Below, piece after piece: positions 7,372-18,800 of a DNA stretch of 35,867 nt. The stretch's first letter is position 1; every line of letters starts with the position of its first letter. The stretch is from Lachnospiraceae bacterium UBA3386 (GTDB lineage Bacteria; Bacillota; Clostridia; Lachnospirales; Lachnospiraceae): assembly GCA_002358875.1 (NCBI GenBank), contig DEPS01000193.1, positions 19,725-55,591 on the forward strand. The letters run 5' to 3'. Under the pieces are notes generated by a model. That model did no database searches and was not told the origin of the DNA. It was given only the letters and a program-made list of their open reading frames with translations. The position numbers and the translations under genes were made by a program.

Positions 7372-9360
7372 ATGCTGGAAGTAGGGTCCCTGCTGGACGG
7401 AAAATATAAGATACTAAATGAGATAGGCCACGGCGGAATGAGCGTGGTCTATTTGGCGTTAAATGAGAGAGCGAATAAGACCTGGGCGGTCAAGGAAGTC
7501 CGAAAGGACGGCGGGAACGACACGACGGTCGTCAGCCAGGGCTTGGTTGCAGAGACGGAGATGCTTAAAAAGCTGAACCACCCCAACCTGCCGAGCATAA
7601 TTGATGTGATCGATAAGGATGACAGCTTCATCATCGTTATGGATTACATCGAGGGAAACAGCCTTCAGGATCTGCTTGATGCCAGCGGTCCGCAGCCGCC
7701 GGACAAGGTAATCGAGTGGTCGAAGCAGCTCTGTGACGTTCTGGGCTATCTCCACAGCCGTCGCCCTCCCATCATCTACAGGGATATGAAGCCGGCGAAC
7801 GTGATGCTGCGCCCTAACGGAGATGTGACGTTGATCGATTTCGGCACTGCCAGGGAGTATAAGGATTCCAGAAACGAAGATACCACGTGGCTGGGAACCC
7901 GGGGATATGCCGCCCCCGAGCAGTTCGGCGGTCGCGGTCAGACTGATGCAAGAACAGATGTCTACAATCTTGGTGCGACCATGTACCACCTGGTTACGGG
8001 ATACAGCCCGGCAGATACCAATTTTGTCGTTCATCCGATCGGGAACTTTCTTCCCCATTTAAAAGGAAGCGGCCTGGAAAAAATCATTAATAAGTGCTGT
8101 CAGCCGGATCCCAGGGATCGCTATCAGAATTGCGCGGAGCTTTTGTACGCACTGGAGCATGTACATGATGAGGATTACTTAATTGTCCGTCAGCGCAACA
8201 GGAGGTGGAACACATTCGTAGCCTTTGCTGCGATCGCCTTTCTTTCACTGATTGGAGGGATCATCTTCCGGCGCCTGTACAATAGTTCTCTGGGAAACAT
8301 GTATGACAGTTATATCTCTGACGCGGAGGATAAGGGACTGCTGATCGACAAGATAAAGGATTACGGCGCAGCGATTGAGAGAGACCCGGAAAGAGAAGAA
8401 GCCTGGACGAAAATGATAAGGGATATCCAGAACCGGGAGGAAGAGAGGCTCTCCACGGATGAGGTGGATGCGATCAGAACCATAGTGAAAAGCGGGGCAG
8501 GCAGTGAATCAAACCTTGAGAGGCTGGGGAAAAGCAAAAGGAAGGCCTTCGCGAAATTCAATTATGATCTGGGCATTATCCTGTTCTTTTCAAGCGACAA
8601 CGGCAGGAAAGGGGCGTCCGGATATCTGGAGGAAGCTGTGAATCATAAAGATCAGCTTGACGAAGCGGAAGCAAAGATCGCAGAGATGATGTACGACCTC
8701 GCCCAGGCAGATGCGGACAAGACGGTCGGAAAGCGGGACTGGGGAGGAGGAGACGGTTATCGGAAATACTGGACTATGCTGGCAGGGCTTTTGAACGGGA
8801 CGAAAACGACCCTTGATGAATTGGAGAATGACAGTAAAGCAGGAATCGGATATCCCCTGGCGGTCTGCAACGAGGTGTCCAATGCCCTTCTGCAGGATCT
8901 GTCAAATTTCAAGAGCCAGGGTGTGACGCAGAATGATATGAATAATGCCCTTAACCGGGTGCAGAATTATCTGGAAGGAAAGTTTGGAAAATTCTCCGCG
9001 AACCCGGCAGATCCGGATTCAATTCTGGAGTTGTCTGTGGATTATCAGGCACTGGATGAAAGCATGAAAAGCCGCGTGCAGACGACTGTCAGGGATTACC
9101 TCGACGCAAGGAACAAGGTAGCGGAGGGCTTTGACAACACAGGAAGCGGAGGGCAGGTATCTCCTGAAAAACCAACAGAACAGGAAGAACCGTCACAGCA
9201 GCCGTCTTCTGATAATTCAGGACAGGGTTCCGCATTTATTTCACCAGTACGATCTGTTACACATAATGTATCTGAAGGGTTCTTTCAGTGTATCCGTTCA
9301 GCATTCATTTCACAAAGGCAATCTGTTTCATTGATAAATAGAAAGGAGGAAATTGCATGA
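7372..9360 (+). CDS. Transmembrane Ser/Thr protein kinase with extracellular helical domain (kinase 1)
   Basis: The protein has 662 residues from the ATG at 7372 (685 from 7303). It has a complete Hanks-type kinase domain: glycine loop IGHGGMSVVY, Lys in WAVKEV, YRDMKPAN with the catalytic Asp (His replaced by Tyr, common in clostridial kinases), LIDFG, activation loop DTTWLGTRGYAAPEQFGG and RTDVYNLG. One membrane helix follows (TFVAFAAIAFLSLIGGIIF), then an extracellular part of about 340 mostly helical residues. The topology equals EssB/YukC of the Firmicute T7SS, but this kinase looks active. ATG 7372 is preferred because family members start about ten residues before the kinase fold and GGGGGA lies ten bases before it. 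The last 40-50 residues are Ser/Gln-rich and then unlike the rest. The gene overlaps the next by four bases (ATGA). Confidence 0.92.
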   Translation: MLEVGSLLDGKYKILNEIGHGGMSVVYLALNERANKTWAVKEVRKDGGNDTTVVSQGLVAETEMLKKLNHPNLPSIIDVIDKDDSFIIVMDYIEGNSLQDLLDASGPQPPDKVIEWSKQLCDVLGYLHSRRPPIIYRDMKPANVMLRPNGDVTLIDFGTAREYKDSRNEDTTWLGTRGYAAPEQFGGRGQTDARTDVYNLGATMYHLVTGYSPADTNFVVHPIGNFLPHLKGSGLEKIINKCCQPDPRDRYQNCAELLYALEHVHDEDYLIVRQRNRRWNTFVAFAAIAFLSLIGGIIFRRLYNSSLGNMYDSYISDAEDKGLLIDKIKDYGAAIERDPEREEAWTKMIRDIQNREEERLSTDEVDAIRTIVKSGAGSESNLERLGKSKRKAFAKFNYDLGIILFFSSDNGRKGASGYLEEAVNHKDQLDEAEAKIAEMMYDLAQADADKTVGKRDWGGGDGYRKYWTMLAGLLNGTKTTLDELENDSKAGIGYPLAVCNEVSNALLQDLSNFKSQGVTQNDMNNALNRVQNYLEGKFGKFSANPADPDSILELSVDYQALDESMKSRVQTTVRDYLDARNKVAEGFDNTGSGGQVSPEKPTEQEEPSQQPSSDNSGQGSAFISPVRSVTHNVSEGFFQCIRSAFISQRQSVSLINRKEEIA

Positions 9361-9818
9361 ACCAATACCAGCAGAGCATGGATTTCTTCCAAACGGGCTA
9401 TCGGGTCTGTTTCGGCATAGCGATTGCCGCTTTGATCATTGCCCTGATCCTGTTCTTTTTGTTCGACATCCGCACGATTTTCATGATCAGGACCGGGCGG
9501 GCGCAGCGCAGAAAAGTCCAGGAGATGGAGGAGAGGAACCAGCGGACCGGCAAGCTCAGGGACGATACGGAAAAGGATCTCGGAAGCGGGACATCGGACA
9601 GCGGAGCAAAGACTTTATCAAGAGGCAAATCGCTGACAGAGAATAAGACGGAAAAAGGAAAGACGAAAAAGGCCCAAAAAGGAAGCGGCCGTGCGACACA
9701 GAGTATGTTGGATACCATGGCCCTTTCAAAAGCTTCCGCATCCGAAGCAGGAGATTTCCATTTTGTCGTGGTCCAGAAGGAAATCATCACGCATACAGAT
9801 GAAAGGATTGCACTATAA
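9357..9818 (+). CDS. Small single-pass membrane protein, translationally coupled to kinase 1
   Basis: I do not recognise a named family. The 153-residue product has a helix at about 17-36 (CFGIAIAALIIALILFFLF) followed by a basic, charged cytosolic tail and a conserved-looking end, FHFVVVQKEIITHTDERIAL. The tail has many Thr and Ser residues that could be kinase targets. The ATG overlaps the kinase stop (ATGA) and has a very strong AAAGGAGG site, showing tight coupling to the kinase. A similar short membrane ORF follows kinase 2, which suggests kinase and small membrane protein form a repeated module. It may be an adaptor or substrate of the kinase. Confidence 0.8.
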   Translation: MNQYQQSMDFFQTGYRVCFGIAIAALIIALILFFLFDIRTIFMIRTGRAQRRKVQEMEERNQRTGKLRDDTEKDLGSGTSDSGAKTLSRGKSLTENKTEKGKTKKAQKGSGRATQSMLDTMALSKASASEAGDFHFVVVQKEIITHTDERIAL

Positions 9819-9899
9819 GGTGCTTGTAAGGTTTTTGACGGAGCATTCCGGTTAATATGTCTTTAGTTGTAACAAGGAAAGATGAAAGAAAGGACGATC

Positions 9900-12800
9900 A
9901 TGAAGAAGAATGGTATAAAGCCTGTTTGCTGGAAAAGGATACTTGCCGCCCTGTTTGCGGCTGTGCTGATCCTTCAGACGGTTCCCTCGCATTTGGCTGT
10001 TTCTGCCAGTGCTTCAGAAACGAAGACGCAGACTCAGTCACAGACTCATGCAACAGAGAAGGAAAAGGAAGAAAAAGATTCCAGCCCGGCCGCTGCTGCT
10101 GAGGAGAAAAGCGCTGCGGATAAAAAGAACAGCGAAACCGATAAAAGCAGTTCCAAAACCGAGGGATCAAAGTCAGATTCTTCGAAAGAGGATGAAAAAA
10201 CAGACAAAAAGAAGTCTAATAGCGACAAAACCAACGCGAAAGATTCTGAAAACAAAAGTGCTGATACCAAAGATTCTGGCGACAAGAAAACTGACGACAA
10301 GAAATCCGATGACGATAAGACGGATGACAATAAATCTGATGATAAAAAATCCGATGACACCAAATCGGGCGATTCAAAAACTGACGAAAAATCAAAAGAA
10401 TCCGGCACAGAGAACTCAGGAAGCAGTAAAACATCCTTAAATAAAAAAGACGAAGAACAGTCTGCGGAGGGAAAGTCCGGCCAGAGCAAAGAGAAAGAGG
10501 AACAGAAGCAGGAGTCCGGAGCAGGACAGAGCGGCAAATCTTCAGAGGAAAACAAGAGCGGTGCAGCCGGGACGGAATCCGACTCCGGTGATGCATCCAA
10601 AAAAGACAGCACGGGAAACAGTGGCAAAACCGGAGAAGAAGCGGCCGGAGATACAAAAGACAGCGATTCTTCTGATGACAAGAAGGAAGGATCCGAAAAT
10701 TCCGGAAACGGGAGCGCGTCGGAATCCGCCGACAAGGAGGAAGGCTCGAAGGAAGATGACGGACAGAAGTCCGATGGGAAGGACGCGTCTGAGAGCGAAA
10801 AAACCACAGAAAACGGCGGAAATGCCGCGAGTACTAACAAAAAGGCTGAGGAAGAAAATTCCGACGGCAAAAAAGACGATACAGAAATCGGGAACACTAA
10901 AGCCGGAACCGGAAAAAGCGGCAATAATCAGGAAGATTCCACAAAGAAGGAAGCAGATTCAGAAAAAAAGGACGAAGGAGGGATTGAAAAAACTCCTGCA
11001 AAAGAAGAAAGCGGGCAGATTACCGGTGGTGCTGAAGAAAAAACCGAGACCGACAATGCAAGCGCCAGGAAGGAAGGCGAAACACAGGTTCCAGAAGTGA
11101 CAATATCCTATAAGGGATACAGGACAGGGAGCAGCGGAGATTATTCCGGAAGCTCCAAGCAGTCGGTACTCACCAACGCTGAAAAACTGCAGTTCAAATT
11201 CGGTTTCACAGGTCCTGATGATACAAAGCTGCAGTACAAGCTTGTGGACAGCACAGAAAACGTTTCAGAGAAGAACTGGAAAACAGTGGACAGCGGCGAT
11301 ATAAGCGGCAGTGATGGCGTCATTACTGTCAGTGGCGGAGACGATGGATTTGATGCCGCAAAAAAGCTCTATGTCCGCGCTTACAGCGAGTCCGCAGAAG
11401 AAGGAAAACGGGAGGCGAAAGCGAAATTCGGAGACGATGAAAAGAGCCATCTCAGTGTGGACATTGACAGAAAAGCTCCGGTGGTATCGATTACAAAGCC
11501 GACAGAAGATATTCTCACGAAGGATTCCGCCGAGTACGAACTCAGCGTGACCGAGCGGAATGCAATTAACGTTTACAGCAGGACTGCCGACCAGGGCAGT
11601 CTTAGCAGTGACCCTTCTTATCCCGGAGAGGAGGGAGACTGGAAGAAAAATAAGGAGAATGTAACATCAGATTCAGATAAAGATAAGTGTGAAATTACAT
11701 TCAGTGACGAAGGGAAAAAGGACGTCTGGTTTGTCGTCAGGGACGCGGCCGGGAATGTCAGCGAGGTTAAAAAGGCAAAGGCTTATTTGATTGACAAGAC
11801 GGCACCTTCTGTCACTTCTCTTGATGCTGCAGATGTTGTCAGTGGGAAAACAGTCAAAGTTACTGCCAAATTTGAAGATACTGTATCGAACGGGACATCT
11901 TCCGGTCTTAAGAGCTATAGCTATAAGCTTTTGAAAGAGGGAGAGTCTGATCCTGTAAAAACGGGGGGAGAAGATCTTGGCACAGAAGACGAGGCTGAGA
12001 TCACACTTGGAGAGGCGAGTTATAACGACAAATATACCCTTAAAGTGACGGTCACAGATAAAGCGGGAAATATATCAGAAGAGAAGACAATAGAGCTGGA
12101 ATTTGACAGCGTGAAGCCGGAGGCTTCTCTGAGCGGCCTGTCAGAGGAAGACAGCCGCAAGGACAGCAGCGGGCTGTTCCATTATCAGACCGCCGATCTG
12201 ACACAGGGGAGTGTCACGTTCTCAAAGTCAGGCGGAAAGGGTAGTCTCAAGAAAGGTATCGTCACTTTTATAAAGGAAAGTGACAAACTAAATAAGGTCT
12301 ACGAGTTTAAAGACAACCCCAAATCTGTCACCAAAACCCTGGGAGATGTCATCGGCACAGATACTCTTGGGGATGGCACCTGGAAGATTTACGCTTATGT
12401 CGAAGATACGTCCGGCAACCATAAAGGGGTTCTGGGTTCCGGAGAGGGAGACGCATTCGCTTCTTCAGGCGAAGGAGAAATCTTACTGGCTACTGTGGTG
12501 GTCGACAATACCAAACCTGATCTGAAGCTTAGAGCAGAGGCACCGGTTCCTGCAGAAGGCGTCAATTCAGTCACAAGGGATGAAAAAACATACTATAACG
12601 GAAATGTATCTGTTGCGGCAGATCTTGCCCAGGAAAACGAGCCTGACTTTGGTGAGGGTCTGAAATGGTCTGTCACGACCAATGCCGGGACGGCGAATGA
12701 ATCTACGGCCGATGTACAGCCTGAGGCAGAAAGCGGAAAGAAAAGCTACACCCAGGTTTTCTCTCTTGCTCAGGGCGAAAAGACTCTTTCTATTGGAAAG

Positions 12801-15800
12801 ACGATCTATTCGGTAACAGACCTTGCAGGGAATACGGGTACCATTACCTTTGACGGGAGGGAAAAATATTATATTGACTGTAAGCCGCCGACGGTCACGT
12901 ATATTGCAACGTCTGATACGCCTGATGTCACGATTATCGGGAAGGATGACTCAGTTACCTATACCATTGAGATCGATGACGGTGATACAGACAGTGGAGA
13001 CATCAGCTGCGGCATCGATACTAAAAGCATCCAATACAGTATTTCCAGTGAAGCCTCTGGAACAAAACACGATGCGCAGGGAAGACTGGATCAGGAAACT
13101 GGCAATTACAAGTTTGATGTACAGGTCATCGGAAAGGGTGTTATTACGATTTCCGTAAGTGATAATCTTGGAAATGCCGCAGATCCTGTAAATGCTAATA
13201 CTCTGGTTTGTGAAGGACAGGCTCCGGAAATTACAGAGATAACCATCACATCCAGCACGGGAGAAAAAACTGTTTTTGACAAAAACAGTATTAACCAGGC
13301 GGTCAGCAACAACAGCAGGCTGGAAGTCGCCGGTTCCGGAAACAGTTTTTCATTTGAGCTGGACGCAAAGGACCTTCCTGTAGAACCAAACCATTATTCC
13401 GGCTTGAACGCGGTGTCCTGGACACTGGCTCCGATTAATGAGGAAACTGTCGGGGATGCTGTCGGCAGCGGCCTTGTGACCATTCAGAATGTTGTCACAA
13501 ATCCGACCAGTGTAGACCAGCTTTTACAGAGCGGAACATCAGGAAGCATTGCACTTCCTGATACATCGAATGGAAATAAACTGGAAGGAGATTATCTTCT
13601 TACGCTTTCCGTAACAGATATGTGCGGAAATATCAGCGCATTATCAAACGTCAGGTTAAACTTTGACAACACGGCTCCGGTTATCGAAGTCGTTATGAAC
13701 AAGGGAGAACTGGCAGACTATCCGACATATTATAAAAGCGACAACTGCGGCGTGACAGTCAGGATCGATGAGATACCTTCCCACCTGGACGCCTATGAGA
13801 TAAGTATCGGCAGCAAGTCCTATAAAAAGGGTTCGCTTGGCGGGGCAACTGAAAGTATAGAAGGAAATGTACTTGAAATCGCTATTCCTGCTTCAGAAGT
13901 AGCGTCTCTTTCTGATGGAGAAATTATTGTAACAGCCACTGCCATGGATATTTCAAAGAATTCTTCTTCCGGTTTTACGATCAAAAATGCAGATTCGATG
14001 AATGAGAAGGAAAATGATGGTGAAGGAAATCTGATCAGCGCGTCCTTTACGTTGGATAAGACTGCTCCGGTAGTGAAGGAGATAGCCATCCTTCTCAAGG
14101 ACGAAGGGGACAATGCAGCAAGGAAAATCGATAACAAGGATGACGTGAGAATCAAAAAAGGATTTGATACAACAGGGGATTCAAGCGTTGACACTTACTA
14201 TTTCAATGACCAGAAGGTTATTGTCGAGTTTGATTTAGAGGAAGAGAATCCGGATTCCTCCTTCTTTTCTGGTTCGGATGGCAGAATCACACAGGAACAT
14301 AATACCGGAGAGAATAAGAAGACCAGTATCATAAAAGACACGATGGAAGATGAGGGCAGATATACGCCTATCTTTGTCAAAGGGCAGGACAAGGCGGGAA
14401 ATAAACTTACTCTTGATGCGAATGCAAGTGGAGAGTACGCATGCCTTGCGGCGACGGATGATAATAATGGCAAAATCACCTTGAAGAATGCTTTTATCAT
14501 AGATCGCACTGCACCTATGGCAGATATTTCTTATTCTTCTGATGCGACAGCATATTTATATGCTGATTCAGATGGTGATGGTCGACCAGGCTCTGCAGCC
14601 TATGCAAATAAGCCATTTACGACGACAGTTACTTTTAGTGATCAGTACGGGAAAGATAATAATGCAACAGATTCTTTATTGGACGGAAACAAAGTCATTG
14701 TAACTCAGTATAGAAAGACAGATACCTCAAACAATTATTCGACTGAAGAAAATGTTAGAGGTTGGGATGTGGATGAATTTAAATCATCCTTGAGTGTTTC
14801 TACTTCCACGGATTTGGAAGGCCATTATTATTACACAGTTCAGGCAACAGACAGAGCTGGGAACACCCTTTTATCTGGAGACTCAGAAGAAGCAACAACA
14901 ATAACAGAAAGGTTCATCGGAAATCTGGAAAATAAGGGCGGAGAAGATGTTCCTAAAAAGAAACTTTTCAAAACGGGTAAGAACAAACAGGGTTTCCAGA
15001 TGGGGTATATGCTTGTTTTTGACCAAACATCTCCTATTGCCTCTTTCCAATATGAATTTTCCGGAACAAATGATGTATGGCTCTATAAAGAAAGCCTTGC
15101 CGGAACCGGGAATGACAAACCTGTAATTAGTGCTTATTTCAACGGAGATATTTCGCCGAATATACAAATCAGCGAGGTAAATTTGATCGATGATCGGCTC
15201 CAGGCTTCAGAGTATATTGGAGAGAATAAAGAGGGCACTAAGGCAGAAAAATCTTTTGTGCAGGATGCTGGAATTTGGAAAGCGCAGATTACTGACGAGC
15301 TTTCCTCAGATGGTACCTGGGTTTATTATGCCGTTGCCGGAACTGATAAAGCAGGAAACCCTGTGACGATGGACGTTGATACATTTGCTGATACAAGCTG
15401 TGCCAGAGATCCTAAGGGGGAAAATCTGAATGGTTCTGCACCTTCAGATGAAGGTAGCAGATTAAAAACAGCAAGCGGGAAATATACTTCGTCTTTCTTG
15501 TTTATTATTGATAAGATTGCTCCCCAAATTAGTCTGACTTACATTCCTTTGGAAGGAAAGCAAGCATTTGTATACACAGATCGGAACGAAGGGGATACAA
15601 CAGGAACAAAAACTCTTTATGCTTTTGTAAAAGAGGCTATGACTGTCAAAGCCAATATTACAAATGATAATGAACATATTGATCCTACCCGAATGTTTTA
15701 TGCGGATTTGGATACAGGATATGATGCAGAAAAAAATGCAAAGAGTTGGGTTGAAAAGAATTACCAGGATCAGACACATGCCTCTAAAGAACCAATTGCT

Positions 15801-18800
15801 CTCAGAAGTGCTGACAGTAATGAGGCAGATGGCTTCCGGTATAAGGTTTTTGGAGTAGATAAAGCAGGGAATCCTGCAACGGTTGCAGAAACAATAAAAA
15901 CAGGCGCAGAGATTCCTGATTCACAGATACAAAATGGGCTTAAGGAAGAGGAGCTCTCCAAGACAAGTACTAATAATGCATCAGATTATGAGCCGCTTTA
16001 TACGATCATTTATGATGATATAGCTCCTGTCCTCACCATGCAATACACACCTGCGCCGCGCGCCGACCGCAGCAGCGTCTATGCTTTTGTTTACAATAAA
16101 GAGGGCACAAAACGCGAGGAGGCGTATATCAGCGGCGACAGCTCTGTAAATGTTAAGCTTGATGAGGCCTATTATGACCTTTCCAGGCTAAAGTATGTGC
16201 AAACGAAAGACGGAAAGAATACCCTTCAGACCGGAAAAGGTCCTGAGTGGGCCAAAAAGTCCGGTGCCTGGGATGCGGATACAAAAACGCTGACACTGGA
16301 TACTGCCAATAATGATGGCGTTTACACCTGGATTGTATATGGCGAGGACCGCGCGGGCAATGCGGCCACGGTGGTCGAGAAGTTTGATGATAAACAGGTC
16401 GCTAATAATCTGCTGGTTCCTATGAACGGGGCGAGCGCATATGCCTCCCGGACGTATAAGAATAAGAGTGAGGTCTTTGATCCGCACTACGATGTGGTGA
16501 TCGACAAGACTGCCCCGGAAGTGTCCAACATGATTACCATGGTGGGAGCAAAGACGAACGAGGATGGGGACTATGACAGTGAAAAGATGCCCTCTCCCAA
16601 ATATTATACGGATGACAAGACATTCTATTACAACACGGAAAGCGGCGTGCGGACGGCATATACTGTCCTGGAGCTTAACTTTGACGAAAAACGGATGAGT
16701 GAGACTTGGACAAAGGAGGGGGCTGAATCGAAGATTCCCATGTCCTGGACCAAGGAGACGGATAAAGAACAGGCAAATCAGCACACCTATATTCTTGCTT
16801 TCCCGGATGATGCGACATATGAAAACGTGCGCATGGCCGGAACAGACAAGGCTGGCAACCACCTTGTCTTAAAGGGTGGCAATCAGAAGGATGTTAGACA
16901 GGAGGACTGGCAAGCATCCAGCAGTTATGATGTTAGTAAAAACAATGACAAGCCAGTTCAGCAGAGTGCGGCGCTCCTTGTGATGAAGGGTGAGACCGCA
17001 GTCAGCGATAAAGTTGTAAATGACAAATACGGCTACGTTGATACAGAAGTCATGCTTGCGCGCAGACGTATCCTTGATCGTATAAGTCCTGAAGCGGTAA
17101 TTACGCATGTGATTCCGGATAATACGACAGGATATCTGTATCCTCATGAAGAAGGCGACAAGGATGACAATGTGAAGAATACCGCAACCATGTATTCAAA
17201 AAATATTGTTTCTACTGCCGTCAGCGTGTCGGATCAGTACGGAAACGGCGATGCGGCAAAGGCTGTGCTCCTCGACGGTGATAAGCTTGAGGTACAGCGC
17301 CTGTTCCGCGAGGCCGGAGGCAAATTTGTATCTTCCAATATCAAGACGGTGGACTGGAAGAAGCATCCTGCAAAGGCAACACCATTCAGAACAAATGTGA
17401 GCACAGACAAGGAAGGCCGTTATGCCTTCACAATCAAAGGAACAGACCGTGCCGGAAATCCTGTACATGTTTCGGAGAAGCTTAAAACAGATAAAGCCAA
17501 CAAGGCAGTTTATGACAGGAAAAAGGGAGGATATGAGGGCGAAGTCAAAAATGAAGAGGCCACGAAGACAGGCGGAACTTACTCTTCCTTCTTCGTACTT
17601 GTCTATGATGCCACTGCCCCTGTTTACAGATTTAAGATAAATAATCCTGAAAACCTGAACGAGACCTTCGACAACACAAAAGGAAAACAGATTGCTTATT
17701 ATGGAGCTTCTATTCCCAAAATTGACGCGAAATATGTCGTGAAGGACAGCAACTTTGATGAAACAAGAATCCATTCCGCTATCACTAGTCTTTCCGCGAA
17801 GGAGAATGGTAAACGTATCAATAATGTGGACGGACTTAAGCCTGACTGGGTGTCTCCCGCAAATCAATGCTCAAAGACTTCTGAAAAGGATGGTCTTGTG
17901 ACGGCGGCCTTCCCCCTGCCCGTTGCAGTTACTGCTGGGAACGAAGGTGTCTACCGTTTTGAGATTGAGGGCTGCGACAAGGCCGGAAATCTTCTGGTCC
18001 GCAGCAATGTGCAGGAAAAGGTTGATGCTTCCTCCGCACTGAAGGATCTGGCAGCAAGGACAGTTGACAAAAAGCGCGGCACCGGACGTTTCTGGTCTGA
18101 GCGTAAGGTCATTGATGTTACTGCACCGACAGGTATCTTCAGGGTTCGAAAGGACAAGAACGGGAAAGACAATTATTACCAGATCGGATTCAAAGAGGGC
18201 GGAAATACTGCCGATAATTATGATCCCTTCAGGAAGGAGACGAGTGCCTATGTAATCGTTGAATCAGACGATCAGTCCCCGACCCGTGTAAGCTATGACC
18301 TTCGATCACTTGACAAGAGTAAGGATTCCTCGTACAAGAGCAAAAATCCGCTCGTGAGTGAAGGCGACCACGGTTATGGAAATGACAACTTCCGGGATGT
18401 TTCCGTAAATGGTGAGCAGGCGTTTTATATCGAACACCTTGTTATCAAGGATCGGGCAGGTAATATCCGTGCAAATGATAAAAACAGCCAGTATACGCTG
18501 GCTCAGAGCAACAATGTCTACCTTGATGTCACGCCGCCTGTTGTGTCTAAGATCAATGATGCGGAATCACCGCAGGTCAAGATCGTGGCGAGCGGAAGCT
18601 TTACCAGGCATGAAGCAGACGGAGAGCGTTATATTTACAAGCCGGATGGTTCAGCGCTTGATCTGAAAGTATCTGTCACTGACCCGGGAGGTGTGGAAAG
18701 GAGTTCTGGACTTAAGAGCGTTACAGTTGAGGTGACAGTCGGCTCAGAACCTGTCACGAAAAAAGTTTCCCTTAGCAATATTCCTTACACCTATTCTTGG

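Noticed and set aside
9833..9881. TTGACG followed by TTAATAT as a promoter for the giant gene
   Set aside because: The spacing between the two boxes is only about 12 bases, too short for a sigma-A promoter.
10046..10924. Long open frame on the minus strand opposite the low-complexity part of the giant gene
   Set aside because: Its Ser/Phe/Leu composition is what the complement of Lys/Glu/Asp codons gives; no start signal.
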